A DNA stretch of 64,000 bases from Pedobacter sp. B4-66 (GCF_018492665.1 NZ_JAFVME010000017.1:62001-126000), one strand, 5' to 3'. Positions 42,633 through 53,194 are shown, counted from the first letter of the stretch. Numbers and translations: made by a program. Notes: a model not told the origin generated them from the sequence alone.

Positions 42633-43511
42633 ATGACAGATTTGGATAAAAGTATAACAGTTGGAGCACTATTTGGCTTCGTCATACTGCTAACCTTGTT
42701 TGAAATGTACTTTAGTTACATCCATGATAAAAAATATTATCAACGACGTGACACCCTTACCAATGTGTACCTGATGGCCAGCGCCTTTGTTATCAATATC
42801 CTTACAAAAGCCGGAACCTTTATGTTACTTCAGTATTTCTATGTTCATTATCGTTTATTCCAGATTTCCAACACACTGGTTTATTGGATTGTACTAATTC
42901 TGGCCCAGGACTTTTTATACTGGTTCTTGCATTATACTGGGCACTATGTTCGTTTCTTTTGGGCAATGCATGTTACCCATCATTCTTCCGAACATTTTAA
43001 CCTTACCACCGGCTTCAGATCTACAGTATTTGAGCCCCTATATAGAGTATTCTTCTATTTGCCTTTGGCACTAATGGGGTTTAATGCTTTTGATATTCTG
43101 TTTGCCTATCTGATTACTCAGATTTATGGCAACATTGTACATACCAAATCTGTTGGAAAACTACATCCGATAATTGAATATCTTTTTGTTACACCCTCAC
43201 ATCACCGCGTCCATCATGCCAGCAATTTGCGCTACCTGGATAAGAACATGGGGATGGTTTTGATCCTATGGGATCGGATATTTGGAACATTTCAAGAAGA
43301 GATAGCTGAAGAAGAAATAAAGTATGGATTAACCACGCAACCTGAGGATGTAGGCCCTGTAAATATCATTTTCCATGAATTTATTGCACTCTATGCTGAT
43401 GTTAAAAAAGCCCCTACATTTAAAGATAAATTGAAATACATTTTTTATCCTCCGGGCTGGAGCCACGACGGCAGCACACAAACGGCACGGGTAATGCAAC
43501 GGCAATTATAA
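42633..43511 (+). CDS. Sterol desaturase/fatty acid hydroxylase family protein
   Basis: A 292-residue inner-membrane protein with about five membrane segments and the di-iron histidine boxes HYTGH, HVTHHSSEH and HRVHHA. Such enzymes hydroxylate or desaturate lipids using O2; substrate here is not known. The 3' end overlaps the convergent FMN reductase gene by six bases. Confidence 0.92.
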   Translation: MTDLDKSITVGALFGFVILLTLFEMYFSYIHDKKYYQRRDTLTNVYLMASAFVINILTKAGTFMLLQYFYVHYRLFQISNTLVYWIVLILAQDFLYWFLHYTGHYVRFFWAMHVTHHSSEHFNLTTGFRSTVFEPLYRVFFYLPLALMGFNAFDILFAYLITQIYGNIVHTKSVGKLHPIIEYLFVTPSHHRVHHASNLRYLDKNMGMVLILWDRIFGTFQEEIAEEEIKYGLTTQPEDVGPVNIIFHEFIALYADVKKAPTFKDKLKYIFYPPGWSHDGSTQTARVMQRQL

Positions 43512-44042
43512 AACCATTTTAGCTTTTACTTCATTAATTTTTGAAAGATATGCTTCAAGAAGCGCGGGATTTACAATCCCCGCTTCCTGATCAAAGTTCT
43601 CATAAAATGAAGGCAATGAAAAGGTAGCTAATACTTGAGCACCTAACTTAGGAAGTCTGACTACTGCAGCATTCATCACATTACCACCTCCAAATCCTCC
43701 GGGCGAAGTGCTCATTAGCAACATTGGCTTACTTTGAAAAAACTTACTATTGGTACGTGAGCACCAGTCCATTACATTCTTAAAAGCTGTACTGTAACTG
43801 CCGTTATGCTCTGCCAAAGAAAGTACAATCAAATCTGTTGCCGATATGTGATCTATAAGTTTATATGCCTTATCCGGATAGCCATCATTTGCTTCTCTAT
43901 CTACAGAGAACAGTGGCATCTCAAAATCATTTAGATCCAGCAATGTGACCTCATGCTCCTTAAAAAAAGAAGTGGTATGAATAACCAATTTACGATTAAT
44001 TGACTGGTGACTACTGCTTCCAGCAAAGGCTAAAATCTTCAT
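43506..44042 (-). CDS. NAD(P)H-dependent FMN reductase family protein
   Basis: A 178-residue flavodoxin-fold protein with the FMN phosphate loop AFAGSSSHQSINRKL at the start, LAEHNGSYS and STSPGGFGGGN. Members reduce FMN, quinones or azo dyes. It lies nine bases after the pirin gene on the same strand, so both share an operon that may respond to redox or electrophile stress. Confidence 0.9.
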   Translation of the reverse strand: MKILAFAGSSSHQSINRKLVIHTTSFFKEHEVTLLDLNDFEMPLFSVDREANDGYPDKAYKLIDHISATDLIVLSLAEHNGSYSTAFKNVMDWCSRTNSKFFQSKPMLLMSTSPGGFGGGNVMNAAVVRLPKLGAQVLATFSLPSFYENFDQEAGIVNPALLEAYLSKINEVKAKMVL

Positions 44043-44051
44043 TCGATATAT

Positions 44052-44942
44052 TTAGTTCTTAATATTTCTACTTTGTTCTGGCAATGGAACAAAATCAGTT
44101 TCACCCGGCACAGGGGCAAAAGATTGTGAAATCCATTTTGTCTTTGCCTCCTCAATTCTTTCGCGGGTTGACGCTACAAAATTCCAGTAAATAAAACGTT
44201 CTTCAGGGAAAGGCTCTCCACCAAATATGTATATAGTCGAATTTTCAAGCATTACAAATTCGCAAAGCTTGCTGTCCTTGGCAACCAATAGCTGTTTAGG
44301 CTCAAAAACATGTCCTTCACTTTCAATTCCACCCTCAAGAATATACAATGCACTTTCACCAAACAAATCCTTACCTATTTTAACCGCCTGCTGTTTAGTA
44401 GCTTTTAACTCCAAGAAATAAAGCGGACTATATACCGGAACGGGCGAAAAATGGCCAAACACATTACCGGCAATAAGTTTAAAATCAATCCCATTTTCTG
44501 TCCACCGTGGAATTTCCTCTTCGTTAAAATGAAAAAACTCAGGATCCATTTCCTCCAGAACCTTTGGCAAAGCAACCCATATCTGCAAACCATGGAGCAT
44601 TTTATTAGAAGTCCTTAAATAAACCGGAGTTCTTTCAGAATGAACAATGCCACTCCCGGCAGTCATCCAGTTTACCTGCCCTGGTTGAATTTCCGTTTCA
44701 TTGCCCAAACCATCTTTATGTATAATGACTCCTTCAAAAAGATAAGTTAAAGTAGAAAGTCCAATATGGGGATGAGGAGGAACATCCAGATTTTCATGAT
44801 CGCTTAAACATGTTGGCCCCATGTGATCTACAAAAGCAAACGGCCCCACCATTCTTTTTTCACGGAAGGGTAAGAGTCTGCCTACCATAAAATTACCAAT
44901 GCTACTTGGTCTTTCTTCGATAATCAAGTGAATATTTGACAT
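44052..44942 (-). CDS. Pirin family protein
   Basis: A 296-residue bicupin. The N-terminal cupin metal motif is in DVPPHPHIGLSTLTYLFEG with a later HSERTP, as in quercetinase-like pirins. Function in bacteria is unclear; some act as quercetin dioxygenases or regulators. It leads a two-gene unit with the FMN reductase and has a perfect palindrome 20 bases upstream. Confidence 0.92.
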   Translation of the reverse strand: MSNIHLIIEERPSSIGNFMVGRLLPFREKRMVGPFAFVDHMGPTCLSDHENLDVPPHPHIGLSTLTYLFEGVIIHKDGLGNETEIQPGQVNWMTAGSGIVHSERTPVYLRTSNKMLHGLQIWVALPKVLEEMDPEFFHFNEEEIPRWTENGIDFKLIAGNVFGHFSPVPVYSPLYFLELKATKQQAVKIGKDLFGESALYILEGGIESEGHVFEPKQLLVAKDSKLCEFVMLENSTIYIFGGEPFPEERFIYWNFVASTRERIEEAKTKWISQSFAPVPGETDFVPLPEQSRNIKN

Positions 44943-44961
44943 GTTATTTATAAGATTTTAA

Positions 44962-44977
44962 CTGTTAGGACTAACAG
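44962..44977. promoter_or_regulatory. Palindrome upstream of pirin, candidate operator
   Basis: CTGTTAG-GA-CTAACAG, 7-base arms with a 2-base centre, located 20-35 bases before the pirin start. Its place and symmetry suit a regulator binding as a dimer; no regulator gene is next to it. Confidence 0.45.
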
Positions 44978-45049
44978 CTGGGTTTGATGTAATGCTTCGT
45001 GAATTTACGTGAATTCCCTTACTATTACAAGGTTTTTCAATAAAATCAA

Positions 45050-45079
45050 ACGGCCCTACAGTATAAATTGCAGGGCCGT
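45050..45079 (-). terminator. Terminator after the SusD-like gene
   Basis: ACGGCCCT pairs with AGGGCCGT over 8 bases, extended by a short inner stem. On the minus strand it is followed by TTTGATTTTATTG, fitting the end of the leftward susC-susD unit, 29 bases after the stop. Confidence 0.85.
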
Positions 45080-45107
45080 CTAATCATTTACGAGTAGTTT
45101 CTAATTG

Positions 45108-46706
45108 TTATTGCTTATCCCACCACACTCTACCCGTTAGTTTATCTCCTCCTGGTACTGCAGCCGAAGCTTCTTTATAATTAACTCCATTACTAACATC
45201 CTCCTCTACAGGATAAGGGAAACGACGCGGAATAGTTCCGCCAGTTACATTGCCTGGATATACAACTGGAGTTAAATTCGGAACTCCAGTTCTGCGCCAA
45301 TTGCTCCATGTTTCATAGAAATCAAGCATTGTGATGGTATGCAACCAATATTGAGTATTAATTTGCTGTAAACCATTTGCAGGATTATAAGGATGAGCTG
45401 TAACAAAACCGGCAGCAATACCATCTGTAATCGTTAAATCCGCATCATACTGACCAAGAAACGTGATTGCCTTTTTAACACCTTCTGCATAATGATCGGA
45501 AGCAGAGCCACCTATCCCCCATCTTTGAGATGCCTCAGCCAACAGCAACTCACTCTCTGAATAAGTCAAAATAAAGGTTAAACCATTCTTTTTTATCATA
45601 GCCGGATGTGGTGAGGAATATTCCGGAAAAGAAGTGAAAGAAGCATCTTGTCTGATGTCGCGATCAGCAACCCCACTCAAGTCTTTACCATTAGGCATTC
45701 CTTTCTGAACCGCGGGATTAGCACTAAATTCTCCGTTCTGGATTTTGCTCGCCTCATCTGTATACAACTTTATTACTGCAACTTTACCCAAACGAGGGTC
45801 ATTGTTGCTTTTTAAAGCATCAATAAATGTTTTAGACCATTTAACATAATAATGTTCTTGTCCCCCATCACCATTTAAAACCTGGCTATTTCTGTTTTGG
45901 GTAACTCTGGCGCCTGAAACATCGTGCCTTACAAAAGCATTATCATCGTTACTGATCATAGTTTTCCCCACAACCTTTTGTGCATACGCTTTAGCTGTAT
46001 TTTCATCAACTTTTGTTAGCCTCATTGCAATACGTAGTAAAAGGGAATTACCAAAGCGCTTCCATTTTTCTATATTACCCTGATAAACAACGTCACCTGT
46101 AACTTTGTCTCCATCCACTTTTAACGCATTAGTTGCCTCCTCTACTTCCTTCAACAAATCCATATAAATTGCCTGCTGTTTATCGTATTTTGGCGCAAGG
46201 TTTCCACTATAAAACCCCACACCTGCTTCCGAATAAGGTGCATCCCCATAAAGATCCGTAATGCGTTCAAATATGAGTGCTTTCCATAAACGCGCTACCT
46301 GATGAACATTAGCAAATTTTGGTTTATCTTTTGTGAATTGTACCACATCAACAATAGGTCTTACCTGCTCTATGTATGCACCAACTGCATTATTACCCCA
46401 ATAAGCTGATGTGTAACCTGCATTAAGAAGGTATTTATCTCCTGCCCAATAACTAACAACACTCGAAAGCCCCTGCATCATAGTTGCAGAATAAATTAGG
46501 TTTCCCCTCCAGGTATCGTAAGCAAAATCGATACTTCCGGTATAAGTAAGCTGAGCAGTAGTTAAAATATAATTCGGATCAAAGTTAGTAGGGCCGTAGG
46601 CTATCGGATTGGTATTAATGTCTTTAAAATCTTTTGTACAGCTGGTTCCTACTAGAATACCAACAAGTAACATTAGGCTATATTTATTTGATATATTCGT
46701 TTTCAT
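45108..46706 (-). CDS. SusD/RagB family nutrient-binding outer-membrane lipoprotein (SusD-like group 2)
   Basis: A 532-residue lipoprotein with a lipobox at Cys23 (GTSC) and the helical TPR-type SusD fold. KDFKDINTNP at the start, YGDAPYSEAG and the SELLLAEASQRWG block match the SusD-like_2 group. It forms the surface lid of the SusC transporter encoded 19 bases upstream. The cargo cannot be deduced because no hydrolase gene is linked. Confidence 0.95.
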   Translation of the reverse strand: MKTNISNKYSLMLLVGILVGTSCTKDFKDINTNPIAYGPTNFDPNYILTTAQLTYTGSIDFAYDTWRGNLIYSATMMQGLSSVVSYWAGDKYLLNAGYTSAYWGNNAVGAYIEQVRPIVDVVQFTKDKPKFANVHQVARLWKALIFERITDLYGDAPYSEAGVGFYSGNLAPKYDKQQAIYMDLLKEVEEATNALKVDGDKVTGDVVYQGNIEKWKRFGNSLLLRIAMRLTKVDENTAKAYAQKVVGKTMISNDDNAFVRHDVSGARVTQNRNSQVLNGDGGQEHYYVKWSKTFIDALKSNNDPRLGKVAVIKLYTDEASKIQNGEFSANPAVQKGMPNGKDLSGVADRDIRQDASFTSFPEYSSPHPAMIKKNGLTFILTYSESELLLAEASQRWGIGGSASDHYAEGVKKAITFLGQYDADLTITDGIAAGFVTAHPYNPANGLQQINTQYWLHTITMLDFYETWSNWRRTGVPNLTPVVYPGNVTGGTIPRRFPYPVEEDVSNGVNYKEASAAVPGGDKLTGRVWWDKQ

Positions 46707-46725
46707 TGTTCTGGATTTTTAATAA

Positions 46726-49700
46726 TTAAAACTTAACACTTAGGTTTACACCAAAAGTTCTTACTGGTGGTACACCTCCTAATTCCAATCCTGGAAAAGT
46801 AGCATTGTAGCTTGATTCAGGATCGATGTTATCTGTTTTCTTCATCAGAATGAATAGATTTCTTCCAACCAGACTTACATTTAAGCTCTTAATTTTATTA
46901 TTGAACATTTTTGCAGGGAAATTGTAACCAAGTGTTAGCTGTCTGAATTTGATGAAGCTAGCATCCTGAACAAATTTATGTGATACATTCTCGGCTGTTG
47001 CTTTGTAAAAGTCCGAAGCTGTGGCGCCTAATTCTTCCCGGTTCTCAAGTGTAGCTTTATGCAAGCCAAAAAGATAGCCGTAGTAATCAGTTGCTGAGAA
47101 AAGTTTGCCTCCCCATTTACCATCAATCAGGAAAGATAGGGTTACACCATTGTATGTAAATTCGTTATTCCATCCCGCAAACCATTTGTTATAAGCAGAA
47201 CCGTAGCTTTTTAACTCTCCTTTTTCAGGTGCTCCCAAAGCTCCCTTTACAATTTCTCCATTAGCATCGTATTTATAATCATAAGCTGTAACCTGAGCCG
47301 CTGCTTTACCAGGTATATTTTGTAAAAACCCTACTCCTGTACGTGAGGTAGCCAATGATTGGAAGGTTACACCTTTTGCAAGGGAAAGTACTGTATTGTC
47401 ATTATATGTTCCATTTAGGGATGAGGTCCAGCTAAATTTCTCATTTTTAACTGCAACTCCTGTGATTAACATTTCCACCCCCTTATTTTCAATTTCGCCT
47501 GAATTAAGCACCGCTCCGGCATACCCGGTTGTACTTGATGTAGTCACAAAACTGATTTCATTTTTAGACCGTTTTTTATACCAGGTTGCATCAAGGTTTA
47601 AACGATCATTAAAAAATCTTAATTCAGTTCCTATTTCAAGTTCAGAAGCCGTTGAAGCTTTCAGTTGTGAGTTCGGAATATTTATGTTATTTATAATTGC
47701 AAGAGGGTTTCCATTTAAACTTTCACTTCTAAAACCGTAAGTTAACAATGTTTGATAAGGATCTGTAGCCTGCCCTACAATGGCATAACCTGCTCTTAAT
47801 TTACCAAACGATAATGTTTCAGATTTAAGCAATTCTGAGAACACAAATGAGCCACTTATTGATGGATAAAAAACACTCAACTTATTATCCCTTCCTGGGG
47901 TTGCCAAAGTAGAAAACCAATCAGATCTGCCACTACCGGTTAAATAAAGTATATCACGATAAGCAAACTCCAAGGTCCCATACACAGAATGGGTTTCAGA
48001 TTCAAACTCGACGGCTCCAACCGATTTATTTTTTGCATTAAGGATATTGTAAACCCCGAAAACTGCAAAATCAGTTCCATTATTTGTTGTCTGACTGATT
48101 TGAGTATTTCTAAAACTAGCTCCAACATTTGGAGTTACCGTAAATTGATCTTGAATAGTAAATGACTTTCCTAATAACACATCAGCATTTACATCAGCAA
48201 ATTTTGTTTTCTGCTCTGCAATCTTTCCTGCCGGATAATAGGCCGTTCCCGAAGGCACTACATTTTTATAAGTATCATTATAAGAATCCCTACCAACACG
48301 TCCTTGCAAAAACAAACCATTGTCAAAAGTATAACGGGCATTAAAAGAGCTTATCAACCTATCTCTCTTGGTATTGTTTACAAACTCATTTGCAGCAAAC
48401 CATGGGTTAGTAGCAAAAGGATTTCCTTTATTATATTGAATCTCATTCCCATCAGCATCTTTACCTGCCTTAAGGCTATTTACACTAACCGATGTTGGCA
48501 AAAATGCGACGTTATAGTTTGCATTACCTGCTCCATCCGATAGCATAGGTCTGTTCTTTGCCTGCTCTAAAATATAATTTGCACGTGCATCTATGGTTAA
48601 ACGCTTTACAGGTTCGAAAGTCCCTACAAGATTAAAGGATTGTCTATTTAGGCCAGAGTTTGGAACCACAGAATTGTTATGTACATCATTTGCTGAAAAG
48701 CGGATTGCACCACCTTCAAATGTTTTATTTAAAGCAAGCGTATTTGACCAGGTACCACCATTACGATAAAAATCTTCGATGTTGTTTTTCTGAGCGGAAT
48801 AAGGTCTCGAGACACCATCAAACTGTGGCACACTACTACCATCTAATTTCGCTCCCCAACTCGAACCACCAGCTTGAGCAGCAGTAACTGCATCTTTCGG
48901 TTTAATTCCGCTTGCACCCTGTCCATACACATACTGCCAGTCGGTCCTGTCCATTATTTGCTCTACAACATAATTGGTATTAAAATCAATGCTATTTCCT
49001 TTCCCACTTTTGGTGGTGATTAGGATAACTCCTGCTTTAGCTCTTGAGCCATAAAGCGCAGATGCCGCAGCACCTTTTAACACTGAAATACTTTCTATAT
49101 CATCAGGATTTAAGTTACCAACAGCATCCCCCAAATCCGGTGCATTATCCCACTGGCTACCTGAGTTTCCATTTGGATTTACATTATTTAAGCCAACCGG
49201 TTTATTCTCCATTGGCACGCCATTAATTACATATAATGGCTGATTATTTTGACTAAGACTGGACACACCACGAATAGTGACACTTGTAGCCGAACCCGCA
49301 CCACCTGATGTTGAACTAATATCTAAACCTGCAACTTTACCAACTAAGGCATTGGCTACATTGTTTTCTCTCGCTTGTGTTAAAGATTCCCCTTGAACCT
49401 GAGACACAGAATAGCCTAGCGCCCTACGCTCTTTTTTAATGCCCAATGCCGTTACTACAACTTCGCTTAACAACTTGGTATCTTCAGTTAATACAATTTG
49501 TAAATCTGCTTTGCCATCAATAGGCACTTCCCTTGTTTGGAAACCGGCAAACGAAACTACTAAAACTGCGTTTGGAGGTACCGATATTGAAAACTTACCA
49601 TTTATATCCGTTGAAGTTCCTGCCCCCGTTCCTTTAATTCTAACGGTGGCTCCTGGTAAAGGGCCTCCATTCGAGTCCTTGACGATACCACTGACCCTCA

Positions 49701-50070
49701 CGTCCTTTTTTCGACTGATTACAATCAGCCCTGCTCCGGAAACAGAATAATTTAAATTGGTGTTGTTAAATATTACAGCTAAAACATCTGTAACTAAAGT
49801 GTTTTTTACCGACAATGTTATATCCTTGTTTATAGGAACATTTGACGAACTGTACACAAAATGATAATCACTTTGCTCTTCAATAATTTTCAAAACCTTG
49901 CCCAGCTTCGCCTTTGTAACATCTAACGATATCTTTTGCTGCGAAAAGACAGATGCCGAGACATTGAGACATGTGATAAAAATTATAATACAGATTAGTT
50001 TCATTAAAATAATGAATTTTAAGAACATCCTTACATGGGGACGCACTTGCAGTAAGTAATAATTAATCAT
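46726..50070 (-). CDS. SusC/RagA family TonB-linked outer-membrane protein with STN domain
   Basis: A 1114-residue receptor. Order: signal region (residues about 18-43), STN domain (about 45-115, KISLDVTKAKLGKVLKII), CarboxypepD_reg-like domain (about 127-205), plug with the SusC signature region (about 210-350) and beta-barrel ending in VNLSVKF. The STN domain links such receptors to FecR/ECF-sigma signalling, and exactly such a pair lies upstream. It imports glycans or peptides with the SusD partner. Confidence 0.96.
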   Translation of the reverse strand: MINYYLLQVRPHVRMFLKFIILMKLICIIIFITCLNVSASVFSQQKISLDVTKAKLGKVLKIIEEQSDYHFVYSSSNVPINKDITLSVKNTLVTDVLAVIFNNTNLNYSVSGAGLIVISRKKDVRVSGIVKDSNGGPLPGATVRIKGTGAGTSTDINGKFSISVPPNAVLVVSFAGFQTREVPIDGKADLQIVLTEDTKLLSEVVVTALGIKKERRALGYSVSQVQGESLTQARENNVANALVGKVAGLDISSTSGGAGSATSVTIRGVSSLSQNNQPLYVINGVPMENKPVGLNNVNPNGNSGSQWDNAPDLGDAVGNLNPDDIESISVLKGAAASALYGSRAKAGVILITTKSGKGNSIDFNTNYVVEQIMDRTDWQYVYGQGASGIKPKDAVTAAQAGGSSWGAKLDGSSVPQFDGVSRPYSAQKNNIEDFYRNGGTWSNTLALNKTFEGGAIRFSANDVHNNSVVPNSGLNRQSFNLVGTFEPVKRLTIDARANYILEQAKNRPMLSDGAGNANYNVAFLPTSVSVNSLKAGKDADGNEIQYNKGNPFATNPWFAANEFVNNTKRDRLISSFNARYTFDNGLFLQGRVGRDSYNDTYKNVVPSGTAYYPAGKIAEQKTKFADVNADVLLGKSFTIQDQFTVTPNVGASFRNTQISQTTNNGTDFAVFGVYNILNAKNKSVGAVEFESETHSVYGTLEFAYRDILYLTGSGRSDWFSTLATPGRDNKLSVFYPSISGSFVFSELLKSETLSFGKLRAGYAIVGQATDPYQTLLTYGFRSESLNGNPLAIINNINIPNSQLKASTASELEIGTELRFFNDRLNLDATWYKKRSKNEISFVTTSSTTGYAGAVLNSGEIENKGVEMLITGVAVKNEKFSWTSSLNGTYNDNTVLSLAKGVTFQSLATSRTGVGFLQNIPGKAAAQVTAYDYKYDANGEIVKGALGAPEKGELKSYGSAYNKWFAGWNNEFTYNGVTLSFLIDGKWGGKLFSATDYYGYLFGLHKATLENREELGATASDFYKATAENVSHKFVQDASFIKFRQLTLGYNFPAKMFNNKIKSLNVSLVGRNLFILMKKTDNIDPESSYNATFPGLELGGVPPVRTFGVNLSVKF

Positions 50071-50155
50071 ATTTTTGTTTTTTTGGTTGCTTTAGTATTT
50101 GGCAGCAATCTGTTTGCGCATAAAACTGCCATTTGCTTATATCAAAAAAATTATT

Positions 50156-50179
50156 GGGGCGGTGCGTCAACACCGTCCC
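50156..50179 (-). terminator. Terminator between fecR and susC
   Basis: GGGGCGGTG pairs with CACCGTCCC (one G-T pair) around a 6-base loop. On the minus strand it is followed by AATAATTTTTTTG, so it likely ends the sigma-fecR transcript and leaves susC with its own promoter. Confidence 0.8.
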
Positions 50180-50187
50180 TTTCTAAT

Positions 50188-51258
50188 TTATTTAGATATG
50201 GTAATTTGATTCCCTTTTATTTCATATTTAAAATGTTCTGCTTTTTGTAATGCGATTAATGCCTGCTCTATATTTTCTTGCCTAAATGTTGCTGTAAAGT
50301 GATACTTTTCAACTTCATGATCCTTAAATACGATCTCTACATTAAACCATCTCTCTAAATCACCCTTAACTTCAGCAAAAGATTGATCTAAAATTTCCAG
50401 TCTGTTTTCAGTCCAGGCCATCTCCATGATGGTGCTATCATTAACTTTAGTATATTGATTAATTGCGATTTGCGGATGTACTGTAGTAGCTTTCTGCGAT
50501 TTGATTTTATCGGGCAACTCTTCAATTTTTTTATAAAAAGTAACTTTCTGACTTGGCCTCAAAGTTATAGAGCTCCCTTTGGTGCCCTTTCCTTCCATTA
50601 CAATTAAGCCTTTAATCAGCACTGTTTCGGAAGTTGCCTCTCCCGGATATATTTTCACATTAAATGAAGTACCAAGTACATTGATATCGAAATCCTCGGT
50701 ATGCACTTTAAAAGGCTTATTCTTATTGTGTGTAACATCAAAAAACGCCTCTCCGACCAAATTAACCTCTCTGTTTTTATCATTGAAATTCTTATCCACA
50801 GTTAATACACTTTTTGCATTAAGCAAAACCACAGAACCATCCGGCAAAGTGATTTTTTTCTTCTCGCCACCTTTTGTACTAAAATGAGTGATTAAGCTAG
50901 CGTTTGGGATAGTTTCTTTAGGATTATTTTTATAGACAACCGCGATGCCGACTATGACCAGAATTGCGGCAACAATTTTTAGCCACAGATAATTTTTGCG
51001 GATAGGGATAATACTGACCTCTTGCTGAGGTTCAATATTACTTTTCAAGAGATCTACCTGTTTATTTAGTGGTTTTTTATTCCCACTTAGTATCACATAC
51101 AGGCGTTTAGCTTCTGCAATTACGGCCTCCTGCTCAGGATGTGCTTTAATATAGTTTTCCCAGTAGCTGATGCAAAGTTTATCGGTACCCGCACAATATA
51201 GCTGGAAGGTATTATCTACTAGAAAGTCTTCAACATTGAAAAGACTACGATCAATCAT
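50188..51258 (-). CDS. FecR family anti-sigma factor
   Basis: A 356-residue inner-membrane protein: about 88 cytosolic N-terminal residues for sigma binding, one membrane helix (about 92-112), the periplasmic FecR domain (LPDGSVVLLNAKSVLTVD) and a C-terminal DUF4974/STN-like domain. It holds the neighbouring ECF sigma factor until the SusC STN domain signals. It lies 74 bases after the sigma gene. Confidence 0.95.
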   Translation of the reverse strand: MIDRSLFNVEDFLVDNTFQLYCAGTDKLCISYWENYIKAHPEQEAVIAEAKRLYVILSGNKKPLNKQVDLLKSNIEPQQEVSIIPIRKNYLWLKIVAAILVIVGIAVVYKNNPKETIPNASLITHFSTKGGEKKKITLPDGSVVLLNAKSVLTVDKNFNDKNREVNLVGEAFFDVTHNKNKPFKVHTEDFDINVLGTSFNVKIYPGEATSETVLIKGLIVMEGKGTKGSSITLRPSQKVTFYKKIEELPDKIKSQKATTVHPQIAINQYTKVNDSTIMEMAWTENRLEILDQSFAEVKGDLERWFNVEIVFKDHEVEKYHFTATFRQENIEQALIALQKAEHFKYEIKGNQITISK

Positions 51259-51332
51259 AATATTTGGCTTTTATAATACCAGTGCCAAAAAACTTATGTT
51301 TTTCCTAAGGAAATTTTACTTTTTTTATTTTA

Positions 51333-51887
51333 CTAGTCTTTCAACTCCTTACGCAATATCTTAAGCGCATCATAAACCGTATTGTAAGCAGTTTTTATAG
51401 TTTGTTGAGTTTGCTCAGCTATTTGCTCATAGCTCAATCCATCAAAGAACTTTAAATGAATCAATTGTTTTTGTCTGAAGGTTAATTTCTCTAGTGCAGT
51501 TTTCAGTTTATACCTTACCAGCTCATCAGTTTGAACTTTTACGATAAATTCCTCATACGACATTTCCATCCACTCCCCTTCGGCACCTGCGTTTTGCAAA
51601 GCATCATTAATTTTACGCTTACGCTCCAGCAATCGTAAAATCTTACGTTTTAAAAATGTACGTAGGTAAGCCGGCACATTATCAACTCTGTTTAGTTGTT
51701 CATGTTTTTCCCAAATGGTAATGAATACCTGATCAGTTGCCTCACCTGATGTTTCAGCATCTCCACAAACACGGATACCAAAATTAACGAGGTCATAATA
51801 GAGTGCTTTATAGAGATCAAAAAATGCCCCATTATCACCTCCACGGATACGTTCCCATAATAAATGATGCAAGAGCTTATTCTCCAT
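51333..51887 (-). CDS. ECF RNA polymerase sigma factor, Bacteroidota type
   Basis: A 184-residue sigma-70 family factor with region 2 (about residues 20-85) and region 4 (about 125-180; LTFRQKQLIHLKFFDGLSYE, then the HTH AEQTQQTIKTAYNTVYDAL). It should drive the linked susC-susD genes and be restrained by the next-door FecR. First gene of the sigma-fecR unit. Confidence 0.95.
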   Translation of the reverse strand: MENKLLHHLLWERIRGGDNGAFFDLYKALYYDLVNFGIRVCGDAETSGEATDQVFITIWEKHEQLNRVDNVPAYLRTFLKRKILRLLERKRKINDALQNAGAEGEWMEMSYEEFIVKVQTDELVRYKLKTALEKLTFRQKQLIHLKFFDGLSYEQIAEQTQQTIKTAYNTVYDALKILRKELKD

Positions 51888-51998
51888 TTGGTTAATTTAG
51901 ATTAAGACAATGTTAAGAAAATCCATGGAATATTTACGCGATGTGATCTTATTTATTCTTGTTAATCAATGCGATAAGCAAAAACGCACAAACTGCCT

Positions 51999-53003
51999 TC
52001 AAGACGTCGATTCCCTCTTAATCAAGCTCGATTTTAGAATGTGATTCTCATTCGGATCAAAATACTTTTTATCTAATATTTTAAACAAAATATCAGCAGC
52101 TTCCTTTCCAATTTCAAAAGCAGGCTGTTCTATTGTAGTTAACGATGGATTTAAAAGCGGAGCAGTATTGAGGTTAGAAAAGCTTATTATTTTTAAATCT
52201 CCCGGAATATTCAAGTTTAACTCGCGGGCAACATAATAACACGGCAACGCCAAATCTTCAATTGAAGAAATTATAGCATCAGGTTTCTCAGAAGACACCA
52301 TTGCTTTTATATTTTCATAATTCTTGCTGATGTCTTTATCGTAGTTAACCACCATTGCATCAGTATAAACCATGCCATGCTCTTCTAAAGCCTTTTGATA
52401 GCCGGCAAACCTATTTTTACCCGTTACCAGATTATTAAGCGCAAATAAATAAGCAATTTTTTTACAGCCACCTTCTATCAAATGGCGAGTAGCACTGTAA
52501 GCACTTTCATAATCATCGGTAGTTATTTTAACCGCATCTATATCTTCAAAAACCCTATCGAAGAAAACAACGGGTATCTTTTTAACCAGCTCTTTAAAAT
52601 GCTCATTATTATTTGTGTTGCTCGATACTGATATCAAAATCCCATCTACCCTACCACTCAACAAGCTATCAGTAAAAGCAATTTCTATTTCGCTGTTTTC
52701 ATGTGTTTGATAGATCAGCACATGATAATCACGTTTTCTGGCAATTTCTTCAATACCATTTATAGCCAATGAAAAGAAGTTATTGGCAATCTCCGGAATA
52801 ATAACAGCTATGGTTTTTGTTTTATGACTGCGAAGATTACTCGCCGAAGGATTACGCTGGTACTTTAATTTCTTAGCCAGATCCCAAACCTTTTGCTTGG
52901 TTTCTAAACTAATCTCGTAACTGTCGTTTAATGCTTTTGAAACAGTGGCAATAGATATATTTAACTCTTTGGCTAGCGTTTTTACAGTTACGGTTTCCTT
53001 CAT
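51999..53003 (-). CDS. LacI family transcriptional regulator
   Basis: A 334-residue repressor with a LacI-type HTH (VKTLAKELNISIATVSKALN), a hinge helix and a periplasmic-binding-like sensor domain. It is divergent from an SSS transporter and myo-inositol oxygenase across 208 bases, so it probably controls them and may sense inositol or a derived sugar. A LacI-like half-palindrome is found near 53195. Confidence 0.93.
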   Translation of the reverse strand: MKETVTVKTLAKELNISIATVSKALNDSYEISLETKQKVWDLAKKLKYQRNPSASNLRSHKTKTIAVIIPEIANNFFSLAINGIEEIARKRDYHVLIYQTHENSEIEIAFTDSLLSGRVDGILISVSSNTNNNEHFKELVKKIPVVFFDRVFEDIDAVKITTDDYESAYSATRHLIEGGCKKIAYLFALNNLVTGKNRFAGYQKALEEHGMVYTDAMVVNYDKDISKNYENIKAMVSSEKPDAIISSIEDLALPCYYVARELNLNIPGDLKIISFSNLNTAPLLNPSLTTIEQPAFEIGKEAADILFKILDKKYFDPNENHILKSSLIKRESTS

Positions 53004-53194
53004 ATATACAGCAATTTGGATGATGATTTAGCAAAAGGCAGCTATTCACTTAAACGTATTCGTAAATAAAATGCCCGCTTAAACTCAGAATTAATATTTT
53101 TATATACAGTTTTGATAAGTAAGACCACCCCAAGGTTTTGCCTTTAACCAAATGTAACATAATTAATTTAACTCATTTATATGGGGGAAACTGA

